Position numbers and translations under genes: made by a program. From positions 194,494,432-194,558,431 of the forward strand of contig CM035415.1 of assembly GCA_020310875.1 (NCBI GenBank): a stretch of DNA of 64,000 nt. The letters run 5' to 3'. The notes under the pieces are model-generated. The model did no database searches. It worked only from the letters and a program-made list of their open reading frames with translations, and was not told where the DNA came from. This stretch comes from Ceratopteris richardii (taxonomy: Eukaryota; Streptophyta; Polypodiopsida; Polypodiales; Pteridaceae). Below are positions 18,829 through 30,800 of this stretch, piece by piece. Position 1 is the first letter of the stretch. Each line of letters opens with the position of its first letter.

Positions 18829-19851
18829 TGTTGGTGCAGATCAATCACCAATTGAATGTTTGAAGACTAAAGAATGAAGGATGAGATCAATTCTTGAAGC
18901 TTGGAAGGAAGACACATTCAGAATATGTGAGGAATGTACACATATGTACATAGTTCACTTAGATCTTTGATTAGTCATAGACTTGTACAAATTTATCTAT
19001 AAATACCATGAAAATGTCGAGGCGTGATATGAGAGCATATGTGAGAATAGATAGAAGTCAAGAATGAGGAAGATAGATGTCATGAGACATGTGAAAAATT
19101 AGTTGAGTTTCCTCTCATCACTCAACTGTAATTTTTCTGAGTTAATGAAGAAATATTGCGCCCGATCTTTTCGTGTCTGCTCCATCTGTGTGTGATCAAT
19201 TGAGAAATCCTTTTGAGGATATCTAAGTTGTTAGTTAATGAGCCTGTGACCTGAGTTTCAGAGTCTAATTGCAAAGAGGCTAGGAGAATTGTAAGTAGGA
19301 ACATTCATATGTGTTGAGTGTTCACAGTTCTCTGAAACAGGCGCAAATTTCGATCTTAATCTTTTGGTCAGTTCTCACTCCATAGTTTAAAGTTTTGTGC
19401 AAGAAAGCACTTAATCTTTAAGTTGGAAGGTAATCTACTCGTGGCTAGAAGCATTTGCTTAAACGGGGTTTGTACTGAGAGAATTGAAGTTAAGAAGTTA
19501 GGGGTGTCTAAATCGACTTCTCAGAAGTACAGATTCAGACATAGGTAACTTGTGAAGTTGATTTCTCAAGTTATACTAAACCTTTTGAAGAACTTTAACT
19601 TGGAGGAGGTGCGCAATCTCTAGGCGACACTCCATACAAAATTTCATAGAAAACTTTACATGTTTGATAGGTCAATTAGAAGAAATTGTGCAGCAGACTT
19701 TCTGTGTTTCATCTTCTTCACAGAATTTGTCAACTTTTGATAATTTGGAGATTGGACCTCTAATTTAGTGAAGGTTTTGACTTACTCTTGATATAGAGGT
19801 GTTCTAAATTCAAGAGTAGGTTATTCTTTTGGAGATTAACACTCTCCATCA
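18829..19851 (+). repeat. CopA 3' LTR
   Basis: 1023 bp, from TGTTGGTGCAGATC to ACTCTCCATCA. It follows the polypurine tract GAGGGGGAGC (18819-18828). TATA box TATAAATA at 18998-19005. It is clearly related to the CopB LTRs but diverged from them. Confidence 0.92.
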
Positions 19852-21231
19852 GGGTAGCTCCGAAACAGGGCACCTTTCAAGATATTGCCTAAATCTTCTT
19901 CCTGCAAGTCTCACGGTTTCTTGAGGGGTTTGCTTGAAGCTATGAATCAGCGAGGAGGTATTGTGTCTTATGCCACTCTTAGAGAATTCAATAATAAATG
20001 CCTCTAGGAGTTGGTCTATGCTCCTGAACTGTCGCTCATCGAATGGCTGAAACCATGTAAGTGCTGTGTTCCTAAGGGTTAGACTGAAGGCATTGTACTG
20101 CGTGAATAGATCCTCCACTTGTTCAGCTCTCAAGACTTGCTTGAACTCCGCCACATGATCATAGGGATCTCCTGTGCCATCAAAGTAATTCTTCATGGAC
20201 TTAACTAGCTGGGTTGGTCTCAAAGTTCTTGTGTGCTCTCTAGGTCTCGGCAGAGGAAATCCATCCACATTTCTTTGGTTCCTGTGAGCTCTAAGTATCT
20301 CAGGTTCTACTCGATTCGTCTCCGTCCTCGTTCTTTCTCTGCCCATTGGGTTGGCAAAGCTTACTTCTGGTCTATCTCTACTCCTGTCTCTTTGAGTTCC
20401 ATGAGCTTGGGATGTTCCAGCACCTGGGTGACCATAGGATACATTCAATCTTGGTTGGGGGAAAATGAATTCACCCTTCCAAGTGTAAGCATGCCTATCA
20501 TTTTCTGTCACCACAAAGATCCTTTCCGAAGTGTGATCTAAGTAGGTCACTCTACCTGGGCTATCCGGATCCTTAAACTCATAGATCATCATAGTTCCTA
20601 TATCAGTTGGCTGATTAGATTTATACCTCCAAAAGGCTTCGTCAGTTTCTCGATTGAGGAGCAACTCTATGCTCTTGTTGTCTTGGGGAACCCACTCAGG
20701 CGTGATAATCCTAGTGAGAACAGATTTGCCTCGGGGGGTTCTAGGTTCCGCACCCATGTTTCCTTGTTCCAAGTCACCTAAGTCCGCCTCTGAGATTACA
20801 TTCCCAAATTCATCTGTCCTGTCTGGGTGACTGGTGACTACGTATATGGTTCCTTCTTTGTCCAGGTATGCACCGTTTTCAAACTTGACTGCTGGGTGCT
20901 CTAGTCCAATGGATTGATCAGGATTCTTAATCTGTATCACAGATCTTCCTAAGTCGTCCTCATAGATGCTGGCACCTAATCGGTTGGTCCTAAGGTACTC
21001 CAGTTGTGTTTTGTAAGGGCCTTCTACCTTGTACAAGTAAGGAACACCTGAACTTCCCGTAGGTCTGTCCATGCCTTGAGACATCTCCGACTCACTGGTC
21101 TCAGAGCTAGGGTAGTACGAGTGGTGGCTCAACTGCTGGGCCCAAGACCTAGCAGTGTGGTTAACGCTAGCCTCTGAAGACCTAAGGCTTTGTCTCTCCC
21201 TTACAAGATGTCGTCCTGATCTAAGGTTCAT
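19852..21231 (-). pseudogene. Gyp2 gag, truncated by CopA
   Basis: An open frame of about 460 codons. The most likely start is the ATG at 21231 (MNLRSGRH), matching Gyp1 MILRSG; an upstream ATG at 21252 is in frame. An N-terminal block with YLRTNRLGASIYEDD and a D-K-E-G-T-I-Y-V-V stretch parallels residues 59-115 of Gyp1. The capsid-like part contains LRPTQLVKSMKN, FKQVLRAEQVEDLF, LTWFQPF and LIHSFKQ, all aligned with Gyp1. The frame stops at the LTR of CopA, just after QYLERCPVSELP, before any zinc knuckle. The gene itself shows no stop; it is broken only by the insertion, so Gyp2 may have been intact when CopA landed. Confidence 0.9.
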
Positions 21232-22127
21232 ATGCCTATCTAAGTAGCCCAATTCTTTGCCCAGAGTACAACCTCGTTGCTGGTTACTTTATATTAGTCA
21301 CTTGATTCTTTTTAGTTATTTCTCGTGTTTAAGGTCTTGTCTGATATTACGTCGTCAGGAATACTTGAATGTTCTTCGTGCTTTTAGGTTGATCGTTCCA
21401 CGTTAGGTTCTTTTCCTTTATGTTACCGACAGTACAGAGATTAGGTTTTTAGCTTGAACTTGAGTTTTTAGGTGGTCTTCAACTTGATACCTGCTTATCG
21501 TCGCTCTGACTTACTCCTACCTCTCGTCGTTCTTAGCCTAAGCTAGGAATTGATAAAGGGAGTTGAGAATTTCCAACCTTTTGTTTCCTTCTTGGTTGCC
21601 TTGACTGCCCAAGAAGTGTGTTCCCAAGCCTGCACTTACTCTTGCTTAGAACACCTTTCGATGCTCTCAAAGGATCTGTAAAAGTTCCCAAGTTAGCTTA
21701 AAGATTTAAATTCCAAAGACAGAACCAATGATTTTCATTCCTGTAGCACACACACTAGCTTGCATAGTGATTTTTAAGAGGACAATTCTATAGACCCCTG
21801 ACTTTGATCCCCCTGGGTGTGGTCAACTTCAAGATACCCTATCTGAAAATCAATGCATTATCTTTATAAAAAATAGTTGAGGGCGTGTAGTATATGCCAC
21901 GAGGTTTCCAACAAGCCCTAGAGCTCAAAAAATGGATTTCGTATGAAAAAGTTGTAACCGTTCAGGGTTCTAGGGTTACGACAGGGTTCAAACAGGATCA
22001 CTGTGCAACAGGTTTTCCCCAAGTTGCTTTCCTAAGGCTTCCTCATGTGCTCAAGAGTACAATATTTGTGCCCAAAATTAGCCCAACTCTTCAATTAACA
22101 ATCCCTAAAAAATTTGGCTAAAATTGG

Positions 22128-22700
22128 CTGTCAATCGCGATGGACAGGGCTGTCAATCGCGATGGACACTCAGTCAATCGCGATGGACAGAGAGTTCAGT
22201 CAATCGCGATGGACACCCAATCAATCGCGATGGACACCCAATCAATCGCGATGGACAGAGGGTTTAGTCAATCGCGATGGACAGGGGGTTCAGTCAATCG
22301 CGATGGACAGGCAGTCGGTCGCGATGGACAGAGAGTTCAGTCAATCGCGATGGACAGAGGGTTCAGTCAATCGCGATGGACACCCAATCAATCGCGATGG
22401 ACAGAGGGTTCAGTCAATCACGATGGACAGGCAGTCGGTCGCGATGGACTGGGGGTTCAGTCAATCGCGATGGACAGGCAGTCGGTCGCGATGGACAGGG
22501 GGTTCAGTCAATCGCGATGGACAGGCAGTCGGTCGCGATGGACAGGGGGTTCAGTGAATCGCGATGGACAGGCAGTCGGTCGCGATGGACTGGCAGTCAA
22601 TCGCGATGGACAGGCAGTCGGTCGCGATGGACTGGCAGTCAATCGCGATGGACAGAGCTGTCAATCGCGATGGACAGGGTTGTCAATCGCGATGGACTGA
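22128..22700 (-). repeat. Tandem array with AATCGCGAT core in Gyp2 leader
   Basis: I count about 25 units, nearly all of 21 or 26 bp, each containing CAATCGCGATGGAC or the variant CGGTCGCGATGGAC, separated by short linkers such as AGGCAGT, ACCCAAT or AGGGGGTTCAGT. One further unit stands alone near 22799. The core octamer ATCGCGAT is self-complementary. The alternating AATCGCGAT and GGTCGCGAT units at 22420-22640 suggest a higher-order pair that was amplified together. Confidence 0.93.
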
Positions 22701-23017
22701 GATTTTGCAAGATTTTCAAAAATTTTGGTGGAAAGGTGGTGTGCAGGGTCTCTAGTCCACTGTGGTGCACTCAGATTTACCAACAAGTGAAAATTTCTGT
22801 CAATCGCGATGGACAGAAGGCGGCGACTGCGAGACAGTTTCGACGAGTTTCGTACCTGCGTAGGAAGCTGGGGATGGTGATTCAGCAAGGTCCTGCAAAA
22901 AGCTCAAGAAACATGCAAGAAAACACACACGCAATATCGCTCTCTCGCTCTCTCTCACAAGTGAAATGAGGGAAATGAGGTGGAGATGGGGATATAGTCA
23001 AAAAACTGAAATTTTCG

Positions 23018-23080
23018 CGATGATGAAGATGGAGGTGGAAGATGGTGAAGATGATGATGGTGATGATGGTGGTGAAGTAA
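23018..23080. repeat. GAT/GGT-rich simple repeat
   Basis: Imperfect trinucleotide stretch made of GATGAT, GGTGAT and AAGATG in the Gyp2 leader. No function is evident. Confidence 0.7.
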
Positions 23081-23174
23081 GAAAGAGGAAAAATAGGAAA
23101 AGTAGAAAATTTACCTACAACTCCAACGCGTCAACTCTACGTCTTACCATCACACGCTCGTCCTCAAAGCTCGA

Positions 23175-23192
23175 TCCCCGGCAACGGCGCCA
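23175..23192 (-). promoter_or_regulatory. Gyp2 primer binding site (tRNA-Asp type)
   Basis: On the minus strand TGGCGCCGTTGCCGGGGA, identical to the Gyp1 site, five bases from the LTR end. It fixes the orientation of Gyp2. Confidence 0.9.
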
Positions 23193-23197
23193 AAATT

Positions 23198-23835
23198 TGG
23201 TCTAGCTCAGTGATGAGTAGCACCTCCTTTAATTGTCAATCCGGGAAGACGTGAGGATGGTATGAAGACCTCGAGCAAGTGGCGGCACAAGTGCGTGAGT
23301 GAGAAGCACACAAACATGCACACACATACACACACACGCGCACACACGACAAGACAAAGAGAGAGAATCAATGGAGTTCTTCGATTACTTTTCAAGAAGC
23401 TCTTACAAGTTTGTTTCTATTACAATCTAACCTCAAAAATGAGCTCTCTAGCTCTTTTTATAGTTTTTGACTAGGTTTTGGCCCTGTCCAGACCTAGTGT
23501 CCGGCCTAGTTAAAAATTAGGTTCCAGGGCCAATTTGAGGGCTTAAACGGAGTCTAAAAAATACGAAAATTGATATGTAGGTACTTCTAAGGCTCCTCAA
23601 GCTCAAGGACTCCTTGGCTTGCACAAAATGGAGCTACAAAAATATGAAATGGTATTTACAATGATTGTTAGTGATAAGAATCACTGTTAAAAGATGTTGA
23701 TTTGGGAAAAATTGAAGGGCCTATCTGCCAGATTTGCGTCGACTGCTTTGTCTACTTACTCCTTCACCTTGTTCTGACTCTCTCCGCTGGCTTCCTTGTC
23801 TAGTCGGTCCTTGGGTGCCCATACTGCTCTCAACA
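23198..23835 (-). repeat. Gyp2 5' LTR
   Basis: 638 bp, on the minus strand from TGTTGAGAGC to GAGCTAGACCA. TATA box TATAAAAA on the minus strand at 23455-23462, followed by the family motif GAGCTAGAGAGCTC. A (CA)n tract lies at about 23307-23348. The same layout recurs in the LTRs of Gyp3, Gyp4, Gyp5 and Gyp8. Confidence 0.88.
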
Positions 23836-26544
23836 CAAATAGTACAGGATTGGGGAACTAACTCCTTGTACTTACAGCACTTAGGGGTCACCACCAAGGT
23901 CAATTTGAAGGATTACACCTTCAGAGATGTACCACCCCTACAGTGGAATTCTATCCACAAAGCGAAGAAGATTCCATCTCTGTGCATTCTGAAAGTTCAC
24001 CTGATCCATCATGGTTGCATGAAGATACTCATTTGTGGATGTGCAAGGTCGCAGAGGAAGAGGAAAAACGTTTAAAGGCAAGAGAAGAAGGAACTTCGCC
24101 AGGAGATAGAACAATTAAAGACCCAGCCTATACACCGATGATCTTTCCAGATGAGGAATTTGAGCCTCATGGCTGGCCGGAAATCTTAGCCACCATGGAC
24201 ATTGCTATCAATGAAGAACAATGGACACCTCATTGTGATGAGGAGGGTTATGATATTTCAGTGTTCATGTGTCAGCCCCTGCTAGAAGAATGTGACCCTA
24301 GTGATGGCATAGAAGAAGAAGAGAATGACGATGATATAGAGTCCATCGTGATGGATAGCTGCTTTAACTCAGAGCAGCACTATCTAGAAGATATAGGAGT
24401 GTTCACCCAGAAAGAAGAAGAACCTTGCACAAGTATTAAAACGGTAAATTCAAAGGATGGAAGTGAGAGCAGTCAAAAGAAAAAGAAAAGAAAAGCAGTG
24501 AAACAAGAAGAGGAGGAATCATTGTTTGAAGTACCAGAAAACTTCAAGAAATATGAAGTTGACGACCGCAAAATTTTGGTATGAATGCCTAAGAGAGAGG
24601 CCATCATAGGAGAATCATATGATAATAAATAAAAGACCAAGAAGATTGTAGTGACCATCAAAGAGAACGAAGAGAGATGCACATATACAGGAGATGACCT
24701 AAGTGCAAGAGAAGAAATGGAGCTTGTAGCTCTATTAAGGGAATATAGGGATGTGTTTGCATGGCACTATAGAGACTTGAAAGGGGTAGATCCAAGAATT
24801 TGCTCTCATACTATCCCCATGACTGTTGATGCCAAGCCCACCAAACAGAAGCCCTACACATATAATGACACTTATGCAGCCAAGATAAAAGAAGAAATTG
24901 ATAGGCTAATTGAAGCTGGATTCATATATGAGATTGAGCATACTGAATGGGTGTCCCCCATTGTAGTGGTGCCCAAGAAGAACGGGAAGTTGCGAGTGTG
25001 TATTAACCTTAAAAAAGTTAATGCCGCTATGATCAGAGATAGTTATCCACTTCCAATCACGGAACACCTATTGGAGCGTGTTGCAGGCAAGGAAGTTTAT
25101 AGCTTCCTTGATGGATTTTCAGGTTACAATCAAGTAGCCATGAACATTCCAACGGCTCATGTGTCGTGTCTTCAAAGAGTTCTTGTGAAAGAGCTTAGAA
25201 GTATATGTGGATGATTTATGTGCTCATTCCCAAGAAAGAAGATTTCACATCCCTAAGCTCAGACAAATCTTCAACAAGTGTAGAGGATATCGAGTGTGTC
25301 TGAACCCAGAAAAGTGTGTGTTCATGGTGCGTCAAGGTAAAATCTTAGGTCATATTGTTTCTAAGAATGGAATCTCAACAGATGAAGATAAGGTACGAGC
25401 CATAGCAGAGCTGCCACGGCCAAGGAATGTTAAAGAGGTACAAGCCTTTATGGGCCATTGTGGATATTACCGTAGGTTTATCCACATGTATGCGATCATA
25501 GCTAGACCCCTTTATGCCTTGTTGTCTAATTTTGAGTGGAAGGACGAATGCAAGAATTCTTTCAATGAACTAAAAAGACGTTTGTGCACAGCAGCAATAT
25601 TGACAACCCCAGATTGGAGTAGGCCATTCCATGTCCCTGTGCCTCCAATCATGCCATCGGATGTGTGCTAGCACAACCCACAGGTGAAGGGAATTTAGAT
25701 TTGCCCATAGCATATGCTAGTAGACAACTAAACCCAGCCGAAAGAAATTATACCACAACCGAGCGAGAAGGGTTAGGCATGGTATATGCTGTGAAGAAGT
25801 TTAGACACTATTTATTGGCCAACAAGTTCAAGTTTTTCACTGATCATCAAGCTTTGTTATATTTGGTCAATAAACCTTGCAATACTGGACGCTTAGTAAG
25901 ATGGTTCCTCTTACTAATGGAGTATGACTTTGAAGTTGTTGTCAGGAAAGGTAGAACCCACCTTCGGGCAGATCACCTTTCTCGCATCACTTCAGGAGAG
26001 TCACCGCAAGGAGTGTCTGACGAATTACCTGATGCTTATCTGTTCAATTTAGAAGTTGTTCCTAAATGGGCAAATAAGTTGGTACCAGTCCTAACATTCG
26101 GCCCTGCAAATAAGAATGTGAAAACATCACAAACATCAAATAGAAAGACACCATTAGATAAGAAAGCAGTTCTGAGCATGACGCAGATCTGGGTACGCAA
26201 AGGGGAGAAACCACCAGCCTTGCCCCCACAAATCCCATCCAGGCAAGCCAACCAGGTCAGAAGACGAAGGAAGCAGCTCGGACAAGCTCAATCACAAGGT
26301 ATCCAACAAGTTTGGGTGCCTAAGAAATTAGCTGCAGCTCAACAAGGGCGATTACAGATGTGGGTACCTAAGAAGCTCTTACATCTACAACAACCTATGC
26401 TCTCCCACATGCAAAAGGTCTCAACACAGAAACCAAAAAGAGAAGAGGGTAAGAACCCCGTATAGAGACCGAAAGAAGATCAAATCAGCTCTTCAACAAT
26501 AGTAGGAAGACGTGCAAAAAGGATATGGGTTTGGAAGCCAAAAG
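23836..26544 (+). pseudogene. Gyp3 pol: protease end, linker, RT, RNase H, W/K-rich tail
   Basis: Starts at QIVQDWG of the protease, where Gyp2 is inserted. The linker contains DEEFEPHGWPEILATMD (24150-24200), nearly the same as Gyp1. In-frame stops occur at 24582-24584 (TGA), 24630-24632 (TAA) and 26463-26465 (TAG). RT begins near 24700. At about 25140 roughly 120 nt are missing compared with Gyp1, removing the segment before the catalytic YVDD and shifting the frame; YVDDLC remains at about 25204. RNase H resumes in another frame near 25665 and ends near 25990. From there the frame runs directly into a tail with repeated motifs (IWVRKG, VWVPKKL, MWVPKKL, IWVWKPK). No HHCC or DD35E motif lies between RNase H and this tail, whereas Gyp1 has its whole integrase there. 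Confidence 0.9.
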
Positions 26545-27659
26545 TGTTGGTGCAAGACAATCAACAATTGAAGGTCTTTAAGTGCGCAGAGACTTCAGCA
26601 AAAATTTCCTTAAAATGTCACCGGAAGATCACCGGAAGGTCACCGGAATAGTACCGGAAGGTTACAGGAAAGTCACCGGAATGTTACCGGAAATGATCAC
26701 TTTTACAGTTTTCAGTTCATGAAGAGTTGAAAGATGAAAGGAGGAAGAAAAGAACAAATTTTGAAGCTTGGAAGAAGAACCGGAAAAATTGTACACATAT
26801 GTACAGTAGTATAGTCAGCGTTATAAGCTTGTACAAATTTATCTATAAATATCTGGAAAATGTAGAGGCACGAGGAATGTAAGAGTGGAAAAGTAGTGAT
26901 GAGAAAGAGTGAGAGGAATTAAGAGGAAGTGAGAGAATGAGAAGTTAGATGTCATGAGACATATGAGAAGTTAGTTGAGTTTTCCTCTCATCACTCAACT
27001 GTAACTGTCTGAGTAATCGAAAAATACTGCGCCGAAATTTCTGTGTGTTTTAATCTGTGATAGATGATTTGTGAAATCCTTTTGAGGATATCTAAATCTA
27101 TAGTTAATCAATCTATAGCTTAAGTTTCAAAGTTTGATTGTAAACAGAAACCGAGAATTGTCAGTAGGAACATTCATATGTGTTGAGTGTTCAAAGTTTA
27201 CTGAAACAGGCGCATTTTCGGTGATCAATATTTTGATCATTTCTCAGTGCATACTTTAAAGTTTTGCATGAGTGAGGGCTTAATCTTTAAGTTAGAAGAT
27301 AAGCTACTCGTAACCAGAAGCGTTTGCTTAAAACGGGTTCTATTCAAGGAGAACTAAGTCTTAGAAGTTACAGGTGTGAAGTTGACTGTTCAGAATGACA
27401 GTTTCAGACATAGGTAACTTGTGAAGGTGATTTCTCAAGTTATACTAAACCTTTTGAAGAACTTTAACTTGAAGGAGGTGCGCAATTTCTAGGTGACACT
27501 CCATACAAAGTTTCATAAAAACTTTCCGCGTTTGATAGATTAATTTGAAGAAACTGTGCAGCAGAATGTTTGTGTTGTGAAGTTTTGACTTACTCTTGGT
27601 ATAGAGGTGCTCTAATCACAAGAGTAGGTTGTTCTTTTGGAGATTAACACTCTCCATCA
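26545..27659 (+). repeat. CopB 5' LTR
   Basis: 1115 bp, from TGTTGGTGCAAGAC to ACTCTCCATCA. TATA box TATAAATA at 26844-26851. It carries an extra 11-bp copy of a TCACCGGAA-type short repeat near 26638 that the 3' LTR lacks. Confidence 0.96.
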
Positions 27660-27660
27660 G

Positions 27661-27672
27661 TGGTATCAGAGC
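27661..27672 (+). promoter_or_regulatory. CopB primer binding site (initiator Met tRNA)
   Basis: TGGTATCAGAGC starts one base after the LTR end; it is the standard primer site of plant copia elements. Confidence 0.95.
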
Positions 27673-27881
27673 AGGAGACATCAAAATCAAAGAAAGAAGG
27701 ATCCCGATTGCTGCGGTTACAAAGAATTCAACAACCGAAGAACTAAAAGGTGAAAGCTTGAAGGCAAAACCTGAGGAAGAGATCATACGATAGCAAGAAA
27801 GACAAACGGAGTCTAATTTGAAGCAAAGGTACATACATTATTCATAAAGGTTGAAGATTTCAATACACAGGAAGACACAAG

Positions 27882-30800
27882 ATGGGAGATTCTCTGCAGA
27901 TAGAGAAACTGGATAGGGAAAACTATCCTGCGTGGTCAATGAGGATGGAAGCTCATCTTATGAGCAAAGATTTGATAGCTTATATCACAGGAGAAGAAGA
28001 AAAGCCACAGTTCAGAGATCCTAGTGTTCCGACTAGGGAAGAGTTAGCATATTTGAAAAACTGGATGAAGAAAGATGCTCAAGCTAGGAGCATTATCTAT
28101 ATGGCAGTCAATGATTACTTGTTACCTCATATTCGAGGTCTTGAAAGTGCAACTGACATTTGGAATGCTTTGGAGGAGCATTTCCAGAATACTACTAAGT
28201 CAAGGAAGGCATCCTTATGGGCAGAGTTTACAACCTTCAAGAAGAAGGCTTCTCAGTCCATTTCAGACTATGTGACAAGAATGAAAGATATTGCAGATGC
28301 TTTAGGAGCTGTTGATGAAGACATTGAAGAGGATAAATTGGTAAGGCAAATTCTTACAGGCCTAAGAGGTGATGACAAATGGAAGCCGTTTATTTTGTCT
28401 ACAGAGTTATCACTTGATCATTTCACTCCAGATTTAAATCAGTTGCTAGGACATATGCTAACATTTGAGAATGATGTTAAAGGAGATGGTGACAAGAGTG
28501 CAGGTCATGCAATGTACTCAAAAGATAAAAAGAAGAATAGCAAAGGAAAGCAAAAAGCAAATGAAGATGAAGGAACAACTAGCCAAGTCAACTTCCTAAG
28601 AGGAAGAGGAGGTGGCAAAGGTAGAGGAAAAGGTAGAAACAACAAAGATGGAGGCAAAGCTTGCTGGATTTGTGGTAAGACAAATCATTTAGCTAATGAT
28701 TGTTGGCACAATACTCAAAGTAATAATGGATATAGTCAAAGTTACAATACAAGAGGAAGAGGTGGCAGAAATCAAAGAGGAAATTTCAGAGGTAGAGGTG
28801 GTAGGAGTTACTTTGGAAGAAATGCAGGTAGAGGATTCCAAAGTCAACAATATAACAATACCTACTACAATTACGCTTCAGAACAGAAGGAGGATTCAAC
28901 ATTGATATTGAATGCTACTTGTGAAAGGCAGAGTGAAGATCAAAGAGTCTTCTACATTGACTCAGGATGTAGCAATCACCTGAGTGGAAACATATCATTG
29001 ATGACTGATTTGGAGAATAAAGTTTCTAATCATGTTGTTCAAACAGGTGACAACACAAAGCATAAAGTGAAGTCGATTGGATCAGTGAAAGCTAAAGACG
29101 GTAGTACCTTATTGGGTAAGGTACTGTATGTTCCTACAATTCCTAAGAATTTGATAAGTGTAGGACAAATTGTTGAAAAGGGATATGAAGTAAGATTCAC
29201 TAATGAAGGAGTATACGTGGAAGATCCCAGTCAAGGGTATAAACAGATTGTTTCAGGAAAGAAAGAAGGAAGACTGTTTACACTAAAGATTCAAGGTAAT
29301 ATTGGTCAGGCCATGTTTATATATGAAGGACAGAAAATTTCTGAGTTAGATCTTTGGCACAAGAGGCTTGGACATTTCAATGAAAGAGGTATTAAAGATA
29401 TGGTTAACAATGGTTCGGTGCTTGGATTGCCTAATGTTGCAGGTCAACATATGACATACAAATGTGAGGCATGTCAATTAGGTAAAGCTCATAAGAATTC
29501 TTACTCCAAGCATGGTTTCATGTACTCAGAGAAGCTTGAGCTGGTACACACAGATGTGTGGGGACCATCAAAAGATTTCAATATAAATGGATCAAGATAT
29601 TATGTGATTTATGTTGATGATGCTACTAGATGGATCACTATCTATGTGATCAAGGATAAGTCAGAAGTATTCAATACATTCAAACATTATCATGCGTATG
29701 CAGAAAGAACTATAGGTCATAAACTGAAGAGACTAAGATCAGATGGAGGGGGAGAGTATTTCTCCAACGAATTCAGTGACTACTTATGGAATGCAGGTAT
29801 AAAAAGGGAAGTTACTTGCAGATATTCTCCTCAACAAAATGGTGTAGCAGAAAGAAGGAATAGGACTCTTGTTGAGTTTGCAAGGTCCATGATGAATGAG
29901 AAAAATTGCCCTAATTATTTGTGGGCTGAAGCTGTAAATACAGCTACTTATTTGGTTAATAGATTACCATGTAAAGCCCTGCAGGGTATGACACCATATG
30001 AAGCTTGGTGTGGTAAAAGACCTACCCTGGATCATTGCAGAGTATTTGGATGTGTGGCATATGCATATGTGCCATCACAATTAAGACACAAATTGGAACC
30101 TAAAGCTGAAAAATATGTTTTCATTGGTTATGATGACAGACAGATGGGATACAGATTGTGGAATCCATCCACAAAACATTTTCTGGTTTTGAAAGATGTT
30201 ACGTTTGATGAACAAAGTTCTTGGTATGCAGGAACAGTTAATAACAATACAGGTGATGAAGAAGAAGTGAGTCAAAAGAAAGGTAAATCAAAGGTTCAAA
30301 TAATTGATGAAGAAGAAAATTATGAAGTGCAGGAAGAAGTTGAAGAAAGGCCAAGATTTGATCCTGAGTGTGAAGAACCAGAAACCTCAAGGACTGGAGA
30401 ACTCAGAAGGTCATCAAGAAATAGATGGCAATCTACAAGGTACAGTTATGATACTTCATTTTTGGCTACGAAAGATTATGCTTACATAGTGAAAGCAGAT
30501 GAAGACCCTTCTACATACGAAGAGGCAAAAGGTAAGGAGAAATGAGAGAAAGCTATGCAAGAAGAACATGATGCATTGGTGGAAAATCAAACATGGGATT
30601 TAGTTCCTAAACCAAATAGCCAGAAGATTATTGGATGCAAGTGGGTCTACAAGACCAAAAGATTTGCAGATGGAAGTGTGTCTAGATACAAAGCTAGACT
30701 TGTTGTCAAAGGGTTTGCTCAAACATATGGAGTTGATTATGATGAGACTTATAGTCCAGTGGCAAAGATGACAACCATCAGAACACTCATAGCTGTTGCT

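Larger units (their letters stand above)
16863..19851 (+). mobile_element. CopA, 3' half of a Ty1/copia element
   Basis: Begins inside the integrase C-terminal region at the Gyp1 junction and runs to a 3' LTR. It is the same family as CopB, which aligns over its whole length. Its right end abuts the gag of Gyp2, so CopA sits in Gyp2. The expected target duplication is GGGTA (19852-19856). The 5' half lies left of the window, beyond Gyp1. Confidence 0.93.
21232..23174 (-). other. Gyp2 untranslated leader
   Basis: About 1.9 kb between primer site and gag with no supported gene on either strand. It contains a 21/26-bp repeat array at 22128-22700 and a GAT-rich simple stretch at about 23018-23080. 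Plus-strand ORFs over the array are antisense to the element and merely translate the repeat. Confidence 0.75.
19852..23835 (-). mobile_element. Gyp2, 5' part of a Ty3/gypsy element
   Basis: Read on the minus strand: 5' LTR (23835 to 23198), primer site, leader with repeat array, then gag, cut by the CopA insertion at 19851/19852. Its right end abuts Gyp3 protease sequence at 23836, so Gyp2 sits in Gyp3. The expected target duplication is CAAAT (23836-23840). Pol and the 3' end must lie left of the window. Confidence 0.9.

Noticed and set aside
22128..22700. Possible CRISPR-like array
   Set aside because: The linkers are a few recurring short sequences, not unique spacers, there are no cas genes, and the context is a plant retrotransposon leader.
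22114..22969. Long plus-strand ORFs with MDRQSVAMD-type repeats
   Set aside because: They translate the 21/26-bp array, exist in several frames and are antisense to Gyp2.
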